Shown: positions 26,818-36,862, counted from the stretch's first letter. The stretch: DNA of 64,000 nt from Sphingomonas paeninsulae (GCF_003660165.1 NZ_CP032829.1:1178001-1242000); one strand, 5' to 3'. A program made the numbers and translations. Notes: generated by a model from the letters alone, not told the origin.

Positions 26818-27555
26818 TCATCGAGCAGCATCCATCAATGCGCGCATATGAGCCACGCTGCCCGCAAGGCCGCCGAAGATCGCCTCCCCGATCAGGAAAT
26901 GGCCGATGTTGAGCTCGGCCAACTGCGGGATCGCGGCAACCGGCGCGACGTTATCGAACGTCAGTCCGTGCCCTGCGTGGGGCTCTATCCCGTTCTTGAC
27001 CGCCAGCGCCGCTGCGTCGGCAATGCGCGCCAGTTCGGACCCGCGCAGGTCCTCCGTCAGATGCGCGTATCGACCGGTGTGAAACTCCACGACCGGCGCG
27101 TGCAGACGGATTGCCGCCTCGATCTGTCGAGCGTCGGGTTCGATAAACAAGCTGACCCGGATATTTGCCGCCAGCAGTTTTTCGATGAACGGCAACAGAT
27201 GGTCGACTTGCCCGGCGGCATCCAGCCCGCCCTCTGTAGTCCGCTCCTCACGCCGTTCCGGCACGATACAGGCGGCATGTGGGCGATGTTTCAACGCGAT
27301 CGCCAGCATTTCATCGGTCGCCGCCATTTCAAGATTCAGCGGCAGGTCGATCTCACCCATCAGGCGCGCGATATCCTCATCACGAATATGTCGCCGGTCT
27401 TCGCGCAGATGGGCGGTAATGCCATCGGCACCAGCCTCCGCCGCGATTCGCGCTGCCTTCACGGGGTCGGGATGGTCCCCGCCCCGTGCGTTGCGGATCG
27501 TGGCGACGTGATCGATATTGACGCCCAGCCTCAGTGTGTTGGGCTTTTGATTCAT
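26818..27555 (-). CDS. pdxJ: Pyridoxine 5'-phosphate synthase
   Basis: A 245-residue TIM-barrel enzyme. It joins 1-deoxyxylulose 5-phosphate with 3-amino-2-oxopropyl phosphate to make pyridoxine 5'-phosphate (vitamin B6). The signature [17 protein letters not shown] near residue 10, [12 protein letters not shown] near 49 and the closing [13 protein letters not shown] are present. The start overlaps pyrE by four bases. The enzyme is complete. Confidence 0.95.
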   Translation of the reverse strand: MNQKPNTLRLGVNIDHVATIRNARGGDHPDPVKAARIAAEAGADGITAHLREDRRHIRDEDIARLMGEIDLPLNLEMAATDEMLAIALKHRPHAACIVPERREERTTEGGLDAAGQVDHLLPFIEKLLAANIRVSLFIEPDARQIEAAIRLHAPVVEFHTGRYAHLTEDLRGSELARIADAAALAVKNGIEPHAGHGLTFDNVAPVAAIPQLAELNIGHFLIGEAIFGGLAGSVAHMRALMDAAR

Positions 27556-28127
27556 GCCGCCCGGCTGCCCGGCTTGATCGCCGGGATTGCGCTGAGTTCA
27601 GGAGGTAGCGAATCAGCCGCATAAGTAGGCACCGACAATCGAATCAGCGGATAGAACGGCACACCCAGATCGGCATTTCCGTCGGATCGGTCCACCAGCG
27701 CGGCCCCGGCAACAACGATTCCGCCCGCCCGGCCGATCGCGGCAATCGCCTCACGCGACGAAAGTCCGGTCGTCACGACATCTTCCATCATCAAAACGCG
27801 CTGACCGGGAATCAGCCGAAATCCCCGACGTAATTCGAAAACTCCGTCAGGCCGCTCAAGAAACAATGCCTCGACGCCAAGTGCCCGGCCCATCTCATGC
27901 CCCGCGATAACGCCGCCCATCGCTGGCGACACAACGATATCGATGTTCAGGTCGGCGGGCAGCTTTGCCACCAGCGCTTCGGCAAGACGTGCGGCTCGCT
28001 TCGGGTCGGACAACACGCGTGCACACTGAAGATAGCGGCTACTGCGCAAGCCCGAAGACAGGATGAAATGTCCTTCGAGAAGCGCCTCTGCAGCGCGAAA
28101 TTCGTCAAGCACGTCCTCGTCGGTCAA
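27552..28127 (-). CDS. pyrE: Orotate phosphoribosyltransferase
   Basis: A 191-residue enzyme of pyrimidine synthesis that makes orotidine 5'-phosphate from orotate and PRPP. The PRPP-binding motif [17 protein letters not shown] near residue 110 and the earlier [14 protein letters not shown] are clear. It is the first gene of the minus-strand pyrE-pdxJ-acpS-lepB-permease unit. The 192 bases to ctaC should hold both divergent promoters. Confidence 0.93.
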   Translation of the reverse strand: MTDEDVLDEFRAAEALLEGHFILSSGLRSSRYLQCARVLSDPKRAARLAEALVAKLPADLNIDIVVSPAMGGVIAGHEMGRALGVEALFLERPDGVFELRRGFRLIPGQRVLMMEDVVTTGLSSREAIAAIGRAGGIVVAGAALVDRSDGNADLGVPFYPLIRLSVPTYAADSLPPELSAIPAIKPGSRAA

Positions 28128-28232
28128 GCGATCTGTTCCTCATCGTATTGGTGGTTGCTGATACGTTGCGACAACCACGGTGACAACGGTTGCAAAACGC
28201 GCGTGTGAAAAACGCGGCATCTCACTCTTGAG

Positions 28233-28279
28233 GCTCGGAGAAACCGAGCGTATAGCGCAGCGCATCGGGGCCACGCTAT
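28233..28279 (+). promoter_or_regulatory. Two successive stem-loops in the probable ctaC leader
   Basis: Hairpin 1 is GCTCGG-AGAAA-CCGAGC (28233-28249). Hairpin 2 pairs ATAGCG at 28252-28257 with CGCTAT at 28274-28279. They lie 41-87 bases upstream of the ctaC start. There is no T tract. They may shape or protect the oxidase leader transcript. No function is established. Confidence 0.35.
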
Positions 28280-28319
28280 CCGCAGCATCGCCTCACAGTT
28301 CAGGGATTACGCAGCTGCG

Positions 28320-29327
28320 ATGAATGCCATCAAGACAATAATTTTCGCCCTTGGCCTTGCACTGGCCCCCGCTGCGATCGCCCAATCTCCGGCAGTGGCG
28401 CCTTCGGCCGTCGTTGCTCCTGCACCGGCGGCGGCCGCGCCCGCAAAACCGGTTTCCAAGGTTGCCGACATTGCGCGCACCGCGCCCGATGCGACAATCG
28501 GCCAGCCCGTTCCCCGCGGTTATGAAATCCAGCAGCAGGTGACCCCGATCGGCAAACGCGCCGTCTGGATGCACAATGCCTTGCTGATGCCGATCATCAC
28601 CGTGATCTGCCTATTCGTCCTCGCGCTGCTCTTCTGGGCATCGTATCGTTATCGCCGCAAAGGCAATCCGATCCCGTCGAAGGTGTCGCACAACACCCTG
28701 ATCGAGGTGATCTGGACGACCGTCCCGGTGCTGATCCTGCTGATCATCGTTTTCCCGTCGATCAGCCTGCTCGCTGCTCAGTACAAGCCCGTCGGCAAAG
28801 ACGCGTTGACGATCAAGGCGATCGGCAACCAGTGGTACTGGACCTACGAATATCCCGATAACGGCGGATTCGAGGTGGTTTCGAACATGCTTCCTGACGC
28901 TCAGGCGAAGGCGAATGGCGAACCACGGCTTCTTGCTGTCGATAATCGCGTTGTCGTGCCTGTCGGCACGCCGATCCGCTTGCTGGTTACATCGAACGAC
29001 GTAATTCACGCTTGGTACGTCCCCGCATTCTGGACTCAGATGGACGCCGTCCCCGGTCGCGTGAACGAAGCTTCGTTCACGGTCGAACGCCCCGGCGTCT
29101 ATTATGGCCAGTGCAACAACATCTGCGGCGCGCGCCATGGCTTCATGCCAATCACGGTTCAGGCCGTCAGCCCTGCGGACTTCGCGCAGTGGATTTCAGC
29201 ACATGGGGGCACACCAAAGGGTGCAAAACCCGGTGCCCCGGCCGTAGTGGCCCCAAACACTGCCGCTAATACGGCGGCTGCACCGACAACTCCGGCGCCA
29301 GCCGCCGCTCCCGTTACCAAGGGCTAA
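28320..29327 (+). CDS. ctaC: Cytochrome c oxidase subunit II
   Basis: A 335-residue aa3-oxidase subunit that takes electrons from cytochrome c through its CuA centre. A signal peptide (1-22) and an Ala/Pro-rich linker come first. Two membrane helices follow at about 90-115 and 133-157. The aromatic patch is [13 protein letters not shown], and the CuA site is [18 protein letters not shown] near residues 257-274, with both Cys, His and Met ligands. An unusual Ala/Pro/Thr-rich tail of about 35 residues ends the protein. It is the first gene of the oxidase operon. Confidence 0.95.
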   Translation: MNAIKTIIFALGLALAPAAIAQSPAVAPSAVVAPAPAAAAPAKPVSKVADIARTAPDATIGQPVPRGYEIQQQVTPIGKRAVWMHNALLMPIITVICLFVLALLFWASYRYRRKGNPIPSKVSHNTLIEVIWTTVPVLILLIIVFPSISLLAAQYKPVGKDALTIKAIGNQWYWTYEYPDNGGFEVVSNMLPDAQAKANGEPRLLAVDNRVVVPVGTPIRLLVTSNDVIHAWYVPAFWTQMDAVPGRVNEASFTVERPGVYYGQCNNICGARHGFMPITVQAVSPADFAQWISAHGGTPKGAKPGAPAVVAPNTAANTAAAPTTPAPAAAPVTKG

Positions 29328-29331
29328 GCCA

Positions 29332-31005
29332 ATGACCGATATCGCTCTCAGCCCAACCGGCGCCAGCGCTTTTCAGGCGCACGCAGATGATCATCATCAC
29401 GATGCCGATCACAAACCTGCGTTCTTTGCGCGCTGGTTCATGTCAACCAATCATAAAGACATCGGAACGCTGTACCTGATCTTCGCGATTTTCGCAGGGA
29501 TCATCGGCGGCACGATTTCGGGTATGATGCGCCTCGAACTTGCGCACCCCGGCATTCAGTATCTGACCACCTGGGTAGGCACGGGCAAAAGTCTCGACGA
29601 AGCCTATCACCTCTGGAACGTGCTGATCACCGCGCATGGACTGATCATGATCTTTTTCATGGTCATGCCGGCCATGATTGGCGGCTTCGGTAACTGGTTC
29701 GTGCCGATCATGATCGGTGCGCCCGATATGGCGTTCCCGCGCATGAACAACGTGTCGTTCTGGTTGCTGGTGCCTTCGTTCATGCTGTTACTTGGATCGA
29801 CATTCGTATCCGGCGGCACGGGCATGGGTGCTGGCGTGGGCTGGATCCTGTATCCGCCACTCTCGACAACAGGTTCGGCCGGTCCCGCCATGGATATGGC
29901 GATCCTGTCTATGCATCTTGCCGGTGCGTCGTCGATCCTGGGTGCCATCAACTTCATCACTACAATCTTTAACATGCGTGCGCCGGGCATGACCCTGCAC
30001 AAGATGCCGCTGTTCGTCTGGTCGATCCTCGTCACCGCATTTCTGCTGTTGCTCGCACTTCCCGTGCTGGCTGCTGCAATCACGATGCTGCTGACCGACC
30101 GTAACTTTGGCACGACCTTCTTCGACCCTGCCGGCGGTGGTGATCCACTGCTGTATCAGCATCTCTTCTGGTTCTTCGGTCACCCTGAAGTTTACATCAT
30201 GATCCTGCCGGGCTTCGGCATGGTCAGCCAGATCATCTCGACCTTCTCGAAAAAGCCGATCTTCGGTTATCTCGGCATGGTCTATGCCATGGTTGCCATT
30301 GGTGCTGTCGGGTTTATCGTCTGGGCGCACCACATGTTCACCAGCGGCCTTTCGGGCAACGTGAAGCTTTACTTCACCGCAGCGACGATGGTGATCGCGG
30401 TTCCAACCGGCATCAAGATCTTCAGCTGGATCGCAACGATGTGGGGCGGTTCGATCAGCTTCAAGGTTCCGATGATGTGGTCGCTCGGCTTCATCTTCAT
30501 GTTCACCGTCGGTGGCGTGACCGGCGTCGTTCTCGCCAACGCGGGTATCGATACTTACATGCACAACACCTATTATGTGGTCGCGCATTTCCACTATGTG
30601 CTGTCGCTGGGTGCTGTGTTCTCGCTCTTCGCGGGGTTCTACTACTGGTTCCCGAAGATGAGCGGACGGATGCTCAACGAGGCTCTCGGCCATATCCACT
30701 TCTGGGGTTTCTTTATCGGCGTGAACGTCCTGTTCTTCCCGATGCATTTCCTGGGGCTGGACGGTATGCAGCGTCGTATTCCGGATTATACCGACGCGCT
30801 GTCATACTGGAATTACGTCGCTTCGATCGGTTACGCGATCATGGCAGTGTCGATGGGCGTATTCTTCATCAACCTGTTCTGGTCGATGTTTGCCGGTAAG
30901 AAAGCTGGCGACAGTCCCTGGGGCGACGGCGCGACGACGCTCGAATGGACGTTGTCGAGCCCACCACCCTATCACCAGTTCGAAACGCTGCCCCGCATCG
31001 GGTGA
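29332..31005 (+). CDS. ctaD: Cytochrome c oxidase subunit I
   Basis: A 557-residue heme-copper oxidase with twelve membrane helices. The low-spin heme His is in [18 protein letters not shown]. The CuB site includes [18 protein letters not shown] with the cross-linked His-Tyr pair and WAHHMF. The heme a and a3 ligands are in [14 protein letters not shown]. The D-channel and K-channel residues look normal for the A-type family. It begins four bases after ctaC. Confidence 0.97.
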   Translation: MTDIALSPTGASAFQAHADDHHHDADHKPAFFARWFMSTNHKDIGTLYLIFAIFAGIIGGTISGMMRLELAHPGIQYLTTWVGTGKSLDEAYHLWNVLITAHGLIMIFFMVMPAMIGGFGNWFVPIMIGAPDMAFPRMNNVSFWLLVPSFMLLLGSTFVSGGTGMGAGVGWILYPPLSTTGSAGPAMDMAILSMHLAGASSILGAINFITTIFNMRAPGMTLHKMPLFVWSILVTAFLLLLALPVLAAAITMLLTDRNFGTTFFDPAGGGDPLLYQHLFWFFGHPEVYIMILPGFGMVSQIISTFSKKPIFGYLGMVYAMVAIGAVGFIVWAHHMFTSGLSGNVKLYFTAATMVIAVPTGIKIFSWIATMWGGSISFKVPMMWSLGFIFMFTVGGVTGVVLANAGIDTYMHNTYYVVAHFHYVLSLGAVFSLFAGFYYWFPKMSGRMLNEALGHIHFWGFFIGVNVLFFPMHFLGLDGMQRRIPDYTDALSYWNYVASIGYAIMAVSMGVFFINLFWSMFAGKKAGDSPWGDGATTLEWTLSSPPPYHQFETLPRIG

Positions 31006-31022
31006 CGCGCTAAAACCCTCAA

Positions 31023-31049
31023 CCCTCCTCCGTCTCGAACGGGGGAGGG
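31023..31049 (+). terminator. Strong hairpin between ctaD and ctaB
   Basis: CCCTCCTCCGT (31023-31033) pairs with ACGGGGGAGGG (31039-31049), with one G-T wobble, around the loop CTCGA. CTTTGAAGCTTT follows. It lies 17 bases after the ctaD stop and inside an operon, so it may reduce read-through and set a higher ratio of subunits I/II to assembly factors. Confidence 0.5.
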
Positions 31050-31064
31050 CTTTGAAGCTTTAAA

Positions 31065-31979
31065 ATGACCCCCGTTTTGACCAAGACAGCGACCACAGTT
31101 AAATCCCCGGCACTCCCGGCCGAATGGCGCGACTTCCTCGCGCTGACCAAGCCGCGCGTGATGGTGCTGGTCGTCTATACCGGCATCATCGGGATGCTGA
31201 TGGCACCAGTCGCTTTGCCGCTGGCGCTCGGCTTCACTGCCATACTTTGCATCGCGCTCGCCGCTGGTGCCTCGGGCGCACTCAACCAATGGTATGAGGC
31301 CGACATCGATGCGCTGATGAAACGCACGATGAAGCGCCCGCTCCCCGATGGCCGCATGGATGCTCAATCCGCTCTGCACTTCGGTGTTGGGCTTTCGGGC
31401 TTTGCCGTGCTCACCATGGGTTTCGCGCTGAACTGGCTGGCTGCTGGCATATTGCTCGGCTCGATCCTGTTCTACGTCGTTATCTATACCGTCTGGCTGA
31501 AACGCCGGACCCCGCAGAATATCGTCATCGGCGGGGCCGCAGGAGCTTTTCCGCCACTGATCGGATGGGCTGCGGCAACCGGACAAGTCTCTGCGCTGCC
31601 TGTCCTGATGTTCGCCCTGGTATTCTTCTGGACACCGCCGCATTTCTGGTCGCTGGCACTGTTCATGGAGGCCGACTATGGCGCAGCCGGTGTCCCGATG
31701 ATGCCCAACGTCGCTGGCGAGCGTTCCACACGACGCCAGATCCTGTTTTACACGCTGCCGATGGCGGTTTGCGCGATTGCTCCCTGGGCGCTCGGCATGA
31801 CCGGTCTGGTTTATGGCATCGCGGCAATCGTACTAACGGCGATATTCGCCGCGCTCGCCTTTCGCGTATCGAAACGTACTAGCGACGCCGCGATGAAGGC
31901 TGAACGTCAACTTTTCAAATATTCAATTTTGTATCTTTTCGCGCTGTTCGGCGTGCTTTTGGTGGACAAGTTTATATGA
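31065..31979 (+). CDS. ctaB: Protoheme IX farnesyltransferase (heme O synthase)
   Basis: A 304-residue UbiA-family prenyltransferase with about nine membrane helices that farnesylates heme b on the way to heme a. [19 protein letters not shown], the Asp-rich [15 protein letters not shown] with the prenyl-diphosphate-binding DxxxD, and [11 protein letters not shown] are present. It supplies heme for the adjacent aa3 oxidase. Its TGA overlaps the ATG of the small gene at 31976. Confidence 0.95.
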   Translation: MTPVLTKTATTVKSPALPAEWRDFLALTKPRVMVLVVYTGIIGMLMAPVALPLALGFTAILCIALAAGASGALNQWYEADIDALMKRTMKRPLPDGRMDAQSALHFGVGLSGFAVLTMGFALNWLAAGILLGSILFYVVIYTVWLKRRTPQNIVIGGAAGAFPPLIGWAAATGQVSALPVLMFALVFFWTPPHFWSLALFMEADYGAAGVPMMPNVAGERSTRRQILFYTLPMAVCAIAPWALGMTGLVYGIAAIVLTAIFAALAFRVSKRTSDAAMKAERQLFKYSILYLFALFGVLLVDKFI

Positions 31980-32122
31980 CCGACCCCGAAAACCCCGCTG
32001 CTCCCGATTTGGATCGCGTCGAATTCGACCGTCGCCGCAAATCGCGCTCGATCGTCACCGGCGTTATTCTGGTCGGGGTGGTCATCCTGTTTTACTTCAT
32101 CACCATCGCCCGGCTTAGCTGA
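31976..32122 (+). CDS. Small single-pass membrane protein of the oxidase operon (CoxF-like)
   Basis: A 48-residue protein starting [18 protein letters not shown] and ending in one membrane helix (about residues 27-46), with a basic RRRKSRS just before it. The ATG overlaps the ctaB stop (ATGA), and its TGA overlaps the ctaG ATG the same way. This double coupling is strong evidence that it is translated. Alphaproteobacterial oxidase operons often have such a short gene between ctaB and ctaG, sometimes called coxF. Its role, probably in assembly, is not defined. Confidence 0.85.
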   Translation: MTDPENPAAPDLDRVEFDRRRKSRSIVTGVILVGVVILFYFITIARLS

Positions 32123-32679
32123 TGAGTGGCATTGCGCTCGATCCCCGGCGACGCACGGCGCTGTTTGCGGCGCTGGCAGGGCTGGCGATGCTCGGTCTCG
32201 GTTATGCAGCCGTGCCCCTTTATCGGCTGTTCTGCGTCGCAACCGGCCTGAACGGCACGACACAACGCTCCGTCGATGGTGAAACACCGGGTGCCGTCGA
32301 TGGCAAAACCATCCAGATCCGGTTCGATGCCAATCATTCGCCAAATCTGCCCTGGGCGTTCAAGCCAGAGATTGCGTTGCAGACCGTCACAATCGGTGCG
32401 CGCAACATGGCGTTCTTTACGGCCACCAACAATTCAAGCCATTCGATTACCGGCACAGCGACTTATAACGTGACGCCGGTCTCCGCGGGCCTGTATTTTA
32501 CTAAGATACAGTGTTTCTGTTTCACCCAGCAAACGTTGAAACCGGGCGAGACGGTGCGGATGCCCGTGATCTTTTACGTCGATCCGAAAATCCTGAAGGA
32601 CCCGGATGCGAACGATATCTCCGAAATTACGTTAAGCTATACATTCTACCCGGTGGACGAGACGAAGAAGGCGAGTTAA
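32122..32679 (+). CDS. ctaG: Cytochrome c oxidase assembly protein CtaG/Cox11
   Basis: A 185-residue copper chaperone that delivers CuB to subunit I. One N-terminal membrane helix (about residues 14-33) ends in VPLYRLFCVATGLNGTTQ, with the copper-linked Cys. The periplasmic domain holds the signature IQCFCFTQQTLKPGE near residue 133. It overlaps the small gene upstream by one base pair triplet edge (TGATG) and is complete. Confidence 0.95.
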   Translation: MSGIALDPRRRTALFAALAGLAMLGLGYAAVPLYRLFCVATGLNGTTQRSVDGETPGAVDGKTIQIRFDANHSPNLPWAFKPEIALQTVTIGARNMAFFTATNNSSHSITGTATYNVTPVSAGLYFTKIQCFCFTQQTLKPGETVRMPVIFYVDPKILKDPDANDISEITLSYTFYPVDETKKAS

Positions 32680-32723
32680 TCGCCTCTTTTAAAGACCACC
32701 CGACGAACAGGGAATCAGACGTC

Positions 32724-33544
32724 ATGGCCGGTGCCAAGAACCACGAATATCACATTCTGCCCCCAGCATCTGGCCGCTGATCGGCGCGTTTTCTGCGTTG
32801 ATCTTGGCCTCCGGCGGCATCATGTGGATGCACTCGCAGCCATTCGGTGGGCCTGTGTTCTATCTCGGCGTCGCCGGTCTGGCGTACGTATTCTACAGCT
32901 GGTGGTCCGACGTGATCCGCGAGGCAAAAGCTGGCGACCATACGCCGGTCGTTTCGCTTCACCTGCGCTATGGCATGATCCTGTTTATCGCTTCCGAAGT
33001 CATGTTCTTCGTCGGCTGGTTCTGGGCATGGTTCGATTTCGCATTATTCCCCTCGGCCGTGGAAGCGGTAGGCGGGACATGGCCGCCAAAGGGCATCGAA
33101 GTCATCGATCCATTCGGCTTTCCGCTGCTTAACACACTGATCCTGCTGTGCTCGGGCACGACCGTTACCTGGGCGCATCACGCACTGATCCACGGTGACC
33201 GCGATGGCCTGAAAAAGGGATTGTGGGCGACGATTTTGCTCGGCCTGCTGTTCTCCAGCATTCAGGCGTATGAGTATATCCACGCTCCGTTCGCCTTTAA
33301 AGGACTGAACTATGGCGCGGCGTTCTTCATGGCGACCGGCTTCCACGGCTTCCACGTCATCGTCGGTACGATCTTCCTGATCGTCTGCCTGCGACGCGCC
33401 TATAATGGTGACTTTACACCGCGTCAGCATTTCGGGTTTGAAGCGGCTGCGTGGTATTGGCACTTCGTCGATGTGGTTTGGCTGTTCCTCTTCGTCAGCA
33501 TCTATGTCTGGGGCGGATGGGGCGCGCCGATCCACGCGGGCTGA
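32724..33544 (+). CDS. ctaE: Cytochrome c oxidase subunit III, broken by a one-base loss in a C run
   Basis: The natural start MAGAKNHEYHILPP at 32724 runs into ASGR and a TGA at 32778-32780. From the same place the next frame continues SIWPLIGAFSALILASGG and then the whole subunit III to 33544. Adding one C to the CCCCC at 32760-32764 restores PPSIWPLIG, the usual N-terminus. The rest has seven membrane helices, with FFVGWFWAWFDFALFP, HHALIHGDRDG and HFVDVVWLFLFVSIYVWGG. Without repair the gene could only start late, at 32798. A homopolymer sequencing error is the likeliest cause. Confidence 0.92.
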
Positions 33545-33551
33545 TAAGGGT

Positions 33552-33922
33552 GTGACATCGCTTTCATAGCACCATCAATAGGTCGGGCGGCGCTTCAGGG
33601 ATTATGTCCCCGTTGCGGCGCCCGAACCTTGTTCAGGGGGCTGTTGAAGGTTGCGCCGAAATGCACCGGATGCCAGCTCGACTTCACCACCTTCAATGTC
33701 GGTGACGGTGCCACGGTCTTCGGAACACTCATCGTTGGCGGGATTGCCGTCATCGGGGGCGTGACGATGCAGATCCTCTATGATCCGCCACTCTGGCTCC
33801 AACTCGTTATCTGGCTGCCCGTGGCGACGATTGGCGTGATCGCATTCCTTCGGATTGCGAATGCCGCGCTGCTAGCTTCGGAATACCGTAATGCCGCGCG
33901 AGAAGGGCGATTGCAGCCATGA
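33552..33922 (+). CDS. DUF983 zinc-ribbon membrane protein, 5' end uncertain
   Basis: The zinc ribbon CPRCGARTLFRG begins at 33605 and is followed by CTGCQLDF, NVGDGATVFGTL and two membrane helices, the DUF983 pattern often seen in oxidase operons. The frame is open from the TAA at 33545-33547, but it has no ATG, GTG or TTG before 33629, which lies after the first Cys pair. A GTG at 33552 in another frame, read as MTSLS and joined to IAPSIGRAALQG after one missing base, would give a normal start. Start and coordinates are therefore tentative; the stop overlaps the SURF1 gene by four bases. Confidence 0.72.
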
Positions 33923-34542
33923 AGCGAATTCCGATCGTTGCGACGACAGTCGTAACCCTTTGCGTCGCTGCGATGATTGCGCTTGGGATCTGGCAGCTTC
34001 AGCGTGCGACGTGGAAAGATGCACTGATCGCGCGTTATTCCACCAACCGAAATCTGCCGCCAATGGCGTTTCCCAAACTCGCCCCCGTGTCGGACGACGC
34101 GATGTTCCGAAAATCACAGGTGAATTGCCTGCGGGTTGTCGATTGGCGCACCGATGGCGGGGTCACACCCTCCGGGCAAGCCGGATACCGTCACATCGCC
34201 GCCTGTTCGACGGGCGCCGAAGGGCCGGGTGCTTTGATCGACATGGGCGTCGCGGCCGATCCGCAATTCAAGCCAGTCTGGACCGGCGGACTGGTCGATG
34301 GGATCATCACCACCGAGCCGTTGCATGAAAGTCTGATCGGCCGGCTATTTGGAAAACATGTACCGCCCCGCCCGATGTTGGTGGCGGATCGTCCCGCACC
34401 CGGCCTTGCTGCCAGTGCGCCACCAAGCACCGACGAAATATCGAACAACCACCTCGGCTATGCCGTGCAATGGTTCCTGTTCGCAGCCGTCGCGGCGGTG
34501 ATCTACGTCATTGCGCTGCGAAAGCGGCAGCAGCGCACTTAA
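33919..34542 (+). CDS. SURF1-family cytochrome oxidase assembly protein
   Basis: A 207-residue protein with two membrane helices (about residues 7-24 and 181-199) around a periplasmic domain. The N-terminal GIWQLQRATWKDALI and the C-terminal NNHLGYAVQWFLFA are the SURF1 hallmarks. SURF1 helps put heme a into the oxidase. It overlaps the DUF983 gene by four bases and is the last gene of the operon, ahead of a strong hairpin. Confidence 0.92.
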   Translation: MKRIPIVATTVVTLCVAAMIALGIWQLQRATWKDALIARYSTNRNLPPMAFPKLAPVSDDAMFRKSQVNCLRVVDWRTDGGVTPSGQAGYRHIAACSTGAEGPGALIDMGVAADPQFKPVWTGGLVDGIITTEPLHESLIGRLFGKHVPPRPMLVADRPAPGLAASAPPSTDEISNNHLGYAVQWFLFAAVAAVIYVIALRKRQQRT

Positions 34543-34545
34543 ACT

Positions 34546-34574
34546 CGCCATCCTGAACACGTTTCAGGATGGCG
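34546..34574. terminator. Bidirectional terminator between SURF1 and maeB
   Basis: CGCCATCCTGAA (34546-34557) and TTCAGGATGGCG (34563-34574) form a perfect 12-bp stem with a five-base loop CACGT. It lies between two convergent genes. There is no long T tract on the plus side, while the minus side continues into GAGTTTAAG. Confidence 0.65.
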
Positions 34575-34585
34575 AACCCTCTCAA

Positions 34586-36862
34586 CTATCGAGCGATCCC
34601 ACCCGCAGCCAGTACGGCCAGCGTAACCAGTTCGCTTGCCGTCGATGACATGGTTGCGATCTGGACCGGTTTTTCCATGCCGATCAGCATCGGTCCGATC
34701 ACGGCGTCACCCGCAAGCTCACGCAACAGCTTTGCACTGATGTTCGCTGACTGCAGACCCGGCATGATCAATACGTTTGCCGGTCCCGACAGGCGACTGA
34801 ACGGATAATTCGCCATGACCTTTGGATTCAGCGCTACGTCGGGTGCCATCTCGCCTTCGAATTCAAAGCCGACCCCGCGTTTCTCGAGGATTTCCACCGC
34901 TTCGCGCAACGGGTTGAGCCAGTTGCCCGGAGGGTTGCCGAACGTCGAGTAACTGAGAAACGCAACGCGTGGCTCATGACCCATCGCCCGTGCAACCGCG
35001 GCGGTACCCTCGGCGATATCGGCCAGTTCTTCCGAAGTGGGCCGCTCGTTAACCGTCGTATCGGCCATGAAAATCGTGTGGCTTTGCCCGACGAGTACGT
35101 GAACCCCGAACGGCGTGCGTCCAGCCGCCGGATCGATGACACGGCGCACGTCGCGGATCGACTGCGCATAGGTCCGCGTCACGCCGGTGATCATTGCATC
35201 GGCTTCACCCATTTTCAGCAGCAGGGACGCGAAAATATTGCGGTCCTGATTGACCAGACGTTCGCATTCACGACGCAGATATCCGCGCCGCTGAAGGCGC
35301 TCATACAGCTTGTCGACCATTGCCGGCACCAGCGGCGAATTGCGGCTGTTGTGCACCTCGAAAGATTCGGGGTTATCGACACCGAGCGCACTGAGGCGTG
35401 CATGAACATCGTCGCGTCCAACAAGAACCGGAATGCCATAGCCGCCATCGCGAAAGGCAATCGCCGCACGCAGGACGACTTCTTCTTCGCCCTCGGCAAA
35501 AACCACGCGTTTAGGATGGGCCCGCGCGCCTTCATAAGCCAGCCCCAGGACCGAAGTCGTCGGATTTAACCGGCTGCGCAGCGAATGGCGATAAGCGTCC
35601 ATGTCGAGGATCGGGCGTGTCGCAACACCCGAATCCATCGCCGCCTGCGCGACTGCCGCCGACACAATCTCCATCAGGCGCGGATCGAAGGGGGCAGGAA
35701 TAATGTAATCGCGCCCGAATGCAGAGGTGCGCCCGCCATAAGCAGCCGCCACTTCCTCCGGCACCTGCTGGCGCGCGAGTTCGGCGATCGCATAGGCTGC
35801 CGCGATCTTCATTTCCTCATTAATCGCGGTTGCCCGGACATCGAGCGCACCACGGAAAATGAAGGGGAAGCCCAGTACGTTATTGACCTGATTCGGATAA
35901 TCCGAACGCCCGGTCGCGATGATGCAATCGGGTCGCACAGCCTTGGCATCGGGGGGCGTGATCTCGGGATCTGGATTCGCCATCGCAAAGATAATCGGGT
36001 TCTTCGCCATCTTTTTCAGGAAAGCCGGGGTCAGCGCACCCGCTGCCGACAGCCCCAGAAAAATATCAGCGCCGTCCAGCGCATCTTCGAGCGTGCGAGC
36101 GTCCGTTTTCGTAGCGTGGGCCGATTTCCACTGGTCCATGCCCTGTTCGCGACCCTGATAGATTACCCCGCTGCGGTCGCACATGATGACGTTGTCGGGG
36201 CGCACGCCCATCGCCTTTATCAGCGCAGTGCACGCGATTGCCGCTGCACCCGCGCCATTGACGACGACTTTGACGTCCTTCAGTTCGCGCCCGGTCAGGA
36301 ATACGGCGTTGATCAGGCCAGCGGCACTGATGATCGCGGTGCCGTGCTGATCGTCGTGCATCACCGGGATTTTCATACGCTCTTTCAGCGCCTGCTCGAT
36401 GATGAAGCATTCGGGTGCCTTGATATCCTCAAGGTTGATGCCGCCGAATGTCGGTTCCATCAGAGCGACGGCATTGATGAACGCTTCTGGGTCTTCGGTC
36501 GCCAGTTCGATGTCGATCGAATCGACGTCGGCAAAGCGTTTGAACAGGACAGCCTTGCCCTCCATCACCGGTTTGGAAGCCAGAGCACCCAGATTGCCGA
36601 GGCCGAGAATCGCGGTGCCGTTCGAGATAACCGCGACCAGATTGCCCTTTGCCGTATAATCATAAGCGGTTGCGGGGTCGGCGGCGATGGCGCGCACCGG
36701 AACCGCGACACCCGGCGAATAGGCCAGCGAAAGATCGCGCTGAGTTGCCATCGGTTTCGTCGCGACAATCTCGATCTTGCCGGGCCGACCTTCCGAATGG
36801 AACAACAGGGCTTCGCGGTCCGAAAACTGGACGTTGGATTCCTCGGTCATATATTTTCCCAT
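34586..36862 (-). CDS. maeB: NADP-dependent malic enzyme with C-terminal phosphotransacetylase-like domain
   Basis: A 758-residue two-domain protein. The N-terminal malic enzyme (about 1-425) has SLAYSPGVAVPV, the catalytic-region MEGKAVLFKRFADVD, and the NAD(P) fold with VVVNGAGAAAIACTALIKA. The C-terminal PTA-like domain (about 430-758) has RVVFAEGEEEVVLRAA and ANVLIMPGLQSANISAKLL. The enzyme decarboxylates malate to pyruvate, linking the TCA cycle to NADPH and gluconeogenic supply. The PTA part is usually regulatory. ATG could also be at residue 5 (MTEESNVQF). Confidence 0.95.
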   Translation of the reverse strand: MGKYMTEESNVQFSDREALLFHSEGRPGKIEIVATKPMATQRDLSLAYSPGVAVPVRAIAADPATAYDYTAKGNLVAVISNGTAILGLGNLGALASKPVMEGKAVLFKRFADVDSIDIELATEDPEAFINAVALMEPTFGGINLEDIKAPECFIIEQALKERMKIPVMHDDQHGTAIISAAGLINAVFLTGRELKDVKVVVNGAGAAAIACTALIKAMGVRPDNVIMCDRSGVIYQGREQGMDQWKSAHATKTDARTLEDALDGADIFLGLSAAGALTPAFLKKMAKNPIIFAMANPDPEITPPDAKAVRPDCIIATGRSDYPNQVNNVLGFPFIFRGALDVRATAINEEMKIAAAYAIAELARQQVPEEVAAAYGGRTSAFGRDYIIPAPFDPRLMEIVSAAVAQAAMDSGVATRPILDMDAYRHSLRSRLNPTTSVLGLAYEGARAHPKRVVFAEGEEEVVLRAAIAFRDGGYGIPVLVGRDDVHARLSALGVDNPESFEVHNSRNSPLVPAMVDKLYERLQRRGYLRRECERLVNQDRNIFASLLLKMGEADAMITGVTRTYAQSIRDVRRVIDPAAGRTPFGVHVLVGQSHTIFMADTTVNERPTSEELADIAEGTAAVARAMGHEPRVAFLSYSTFGNPPGNWLNPLREAVEILEKRGVGFEFEGEMAPDVALNPKVMANYPFSRLSGPANVLIMPGLQSANISAKLLRELAGDAVIGPMLIGMEKPVQIATMSSTASELVTLAVLAAGGIAR

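Noticed and set aside
29788-30747. Minus-strand frame of 319 codons opposite ctaD
   Set aside because: It is antisense to ctaD. The His/Glu/Asp-rich product reflects the complement of membrane codons.
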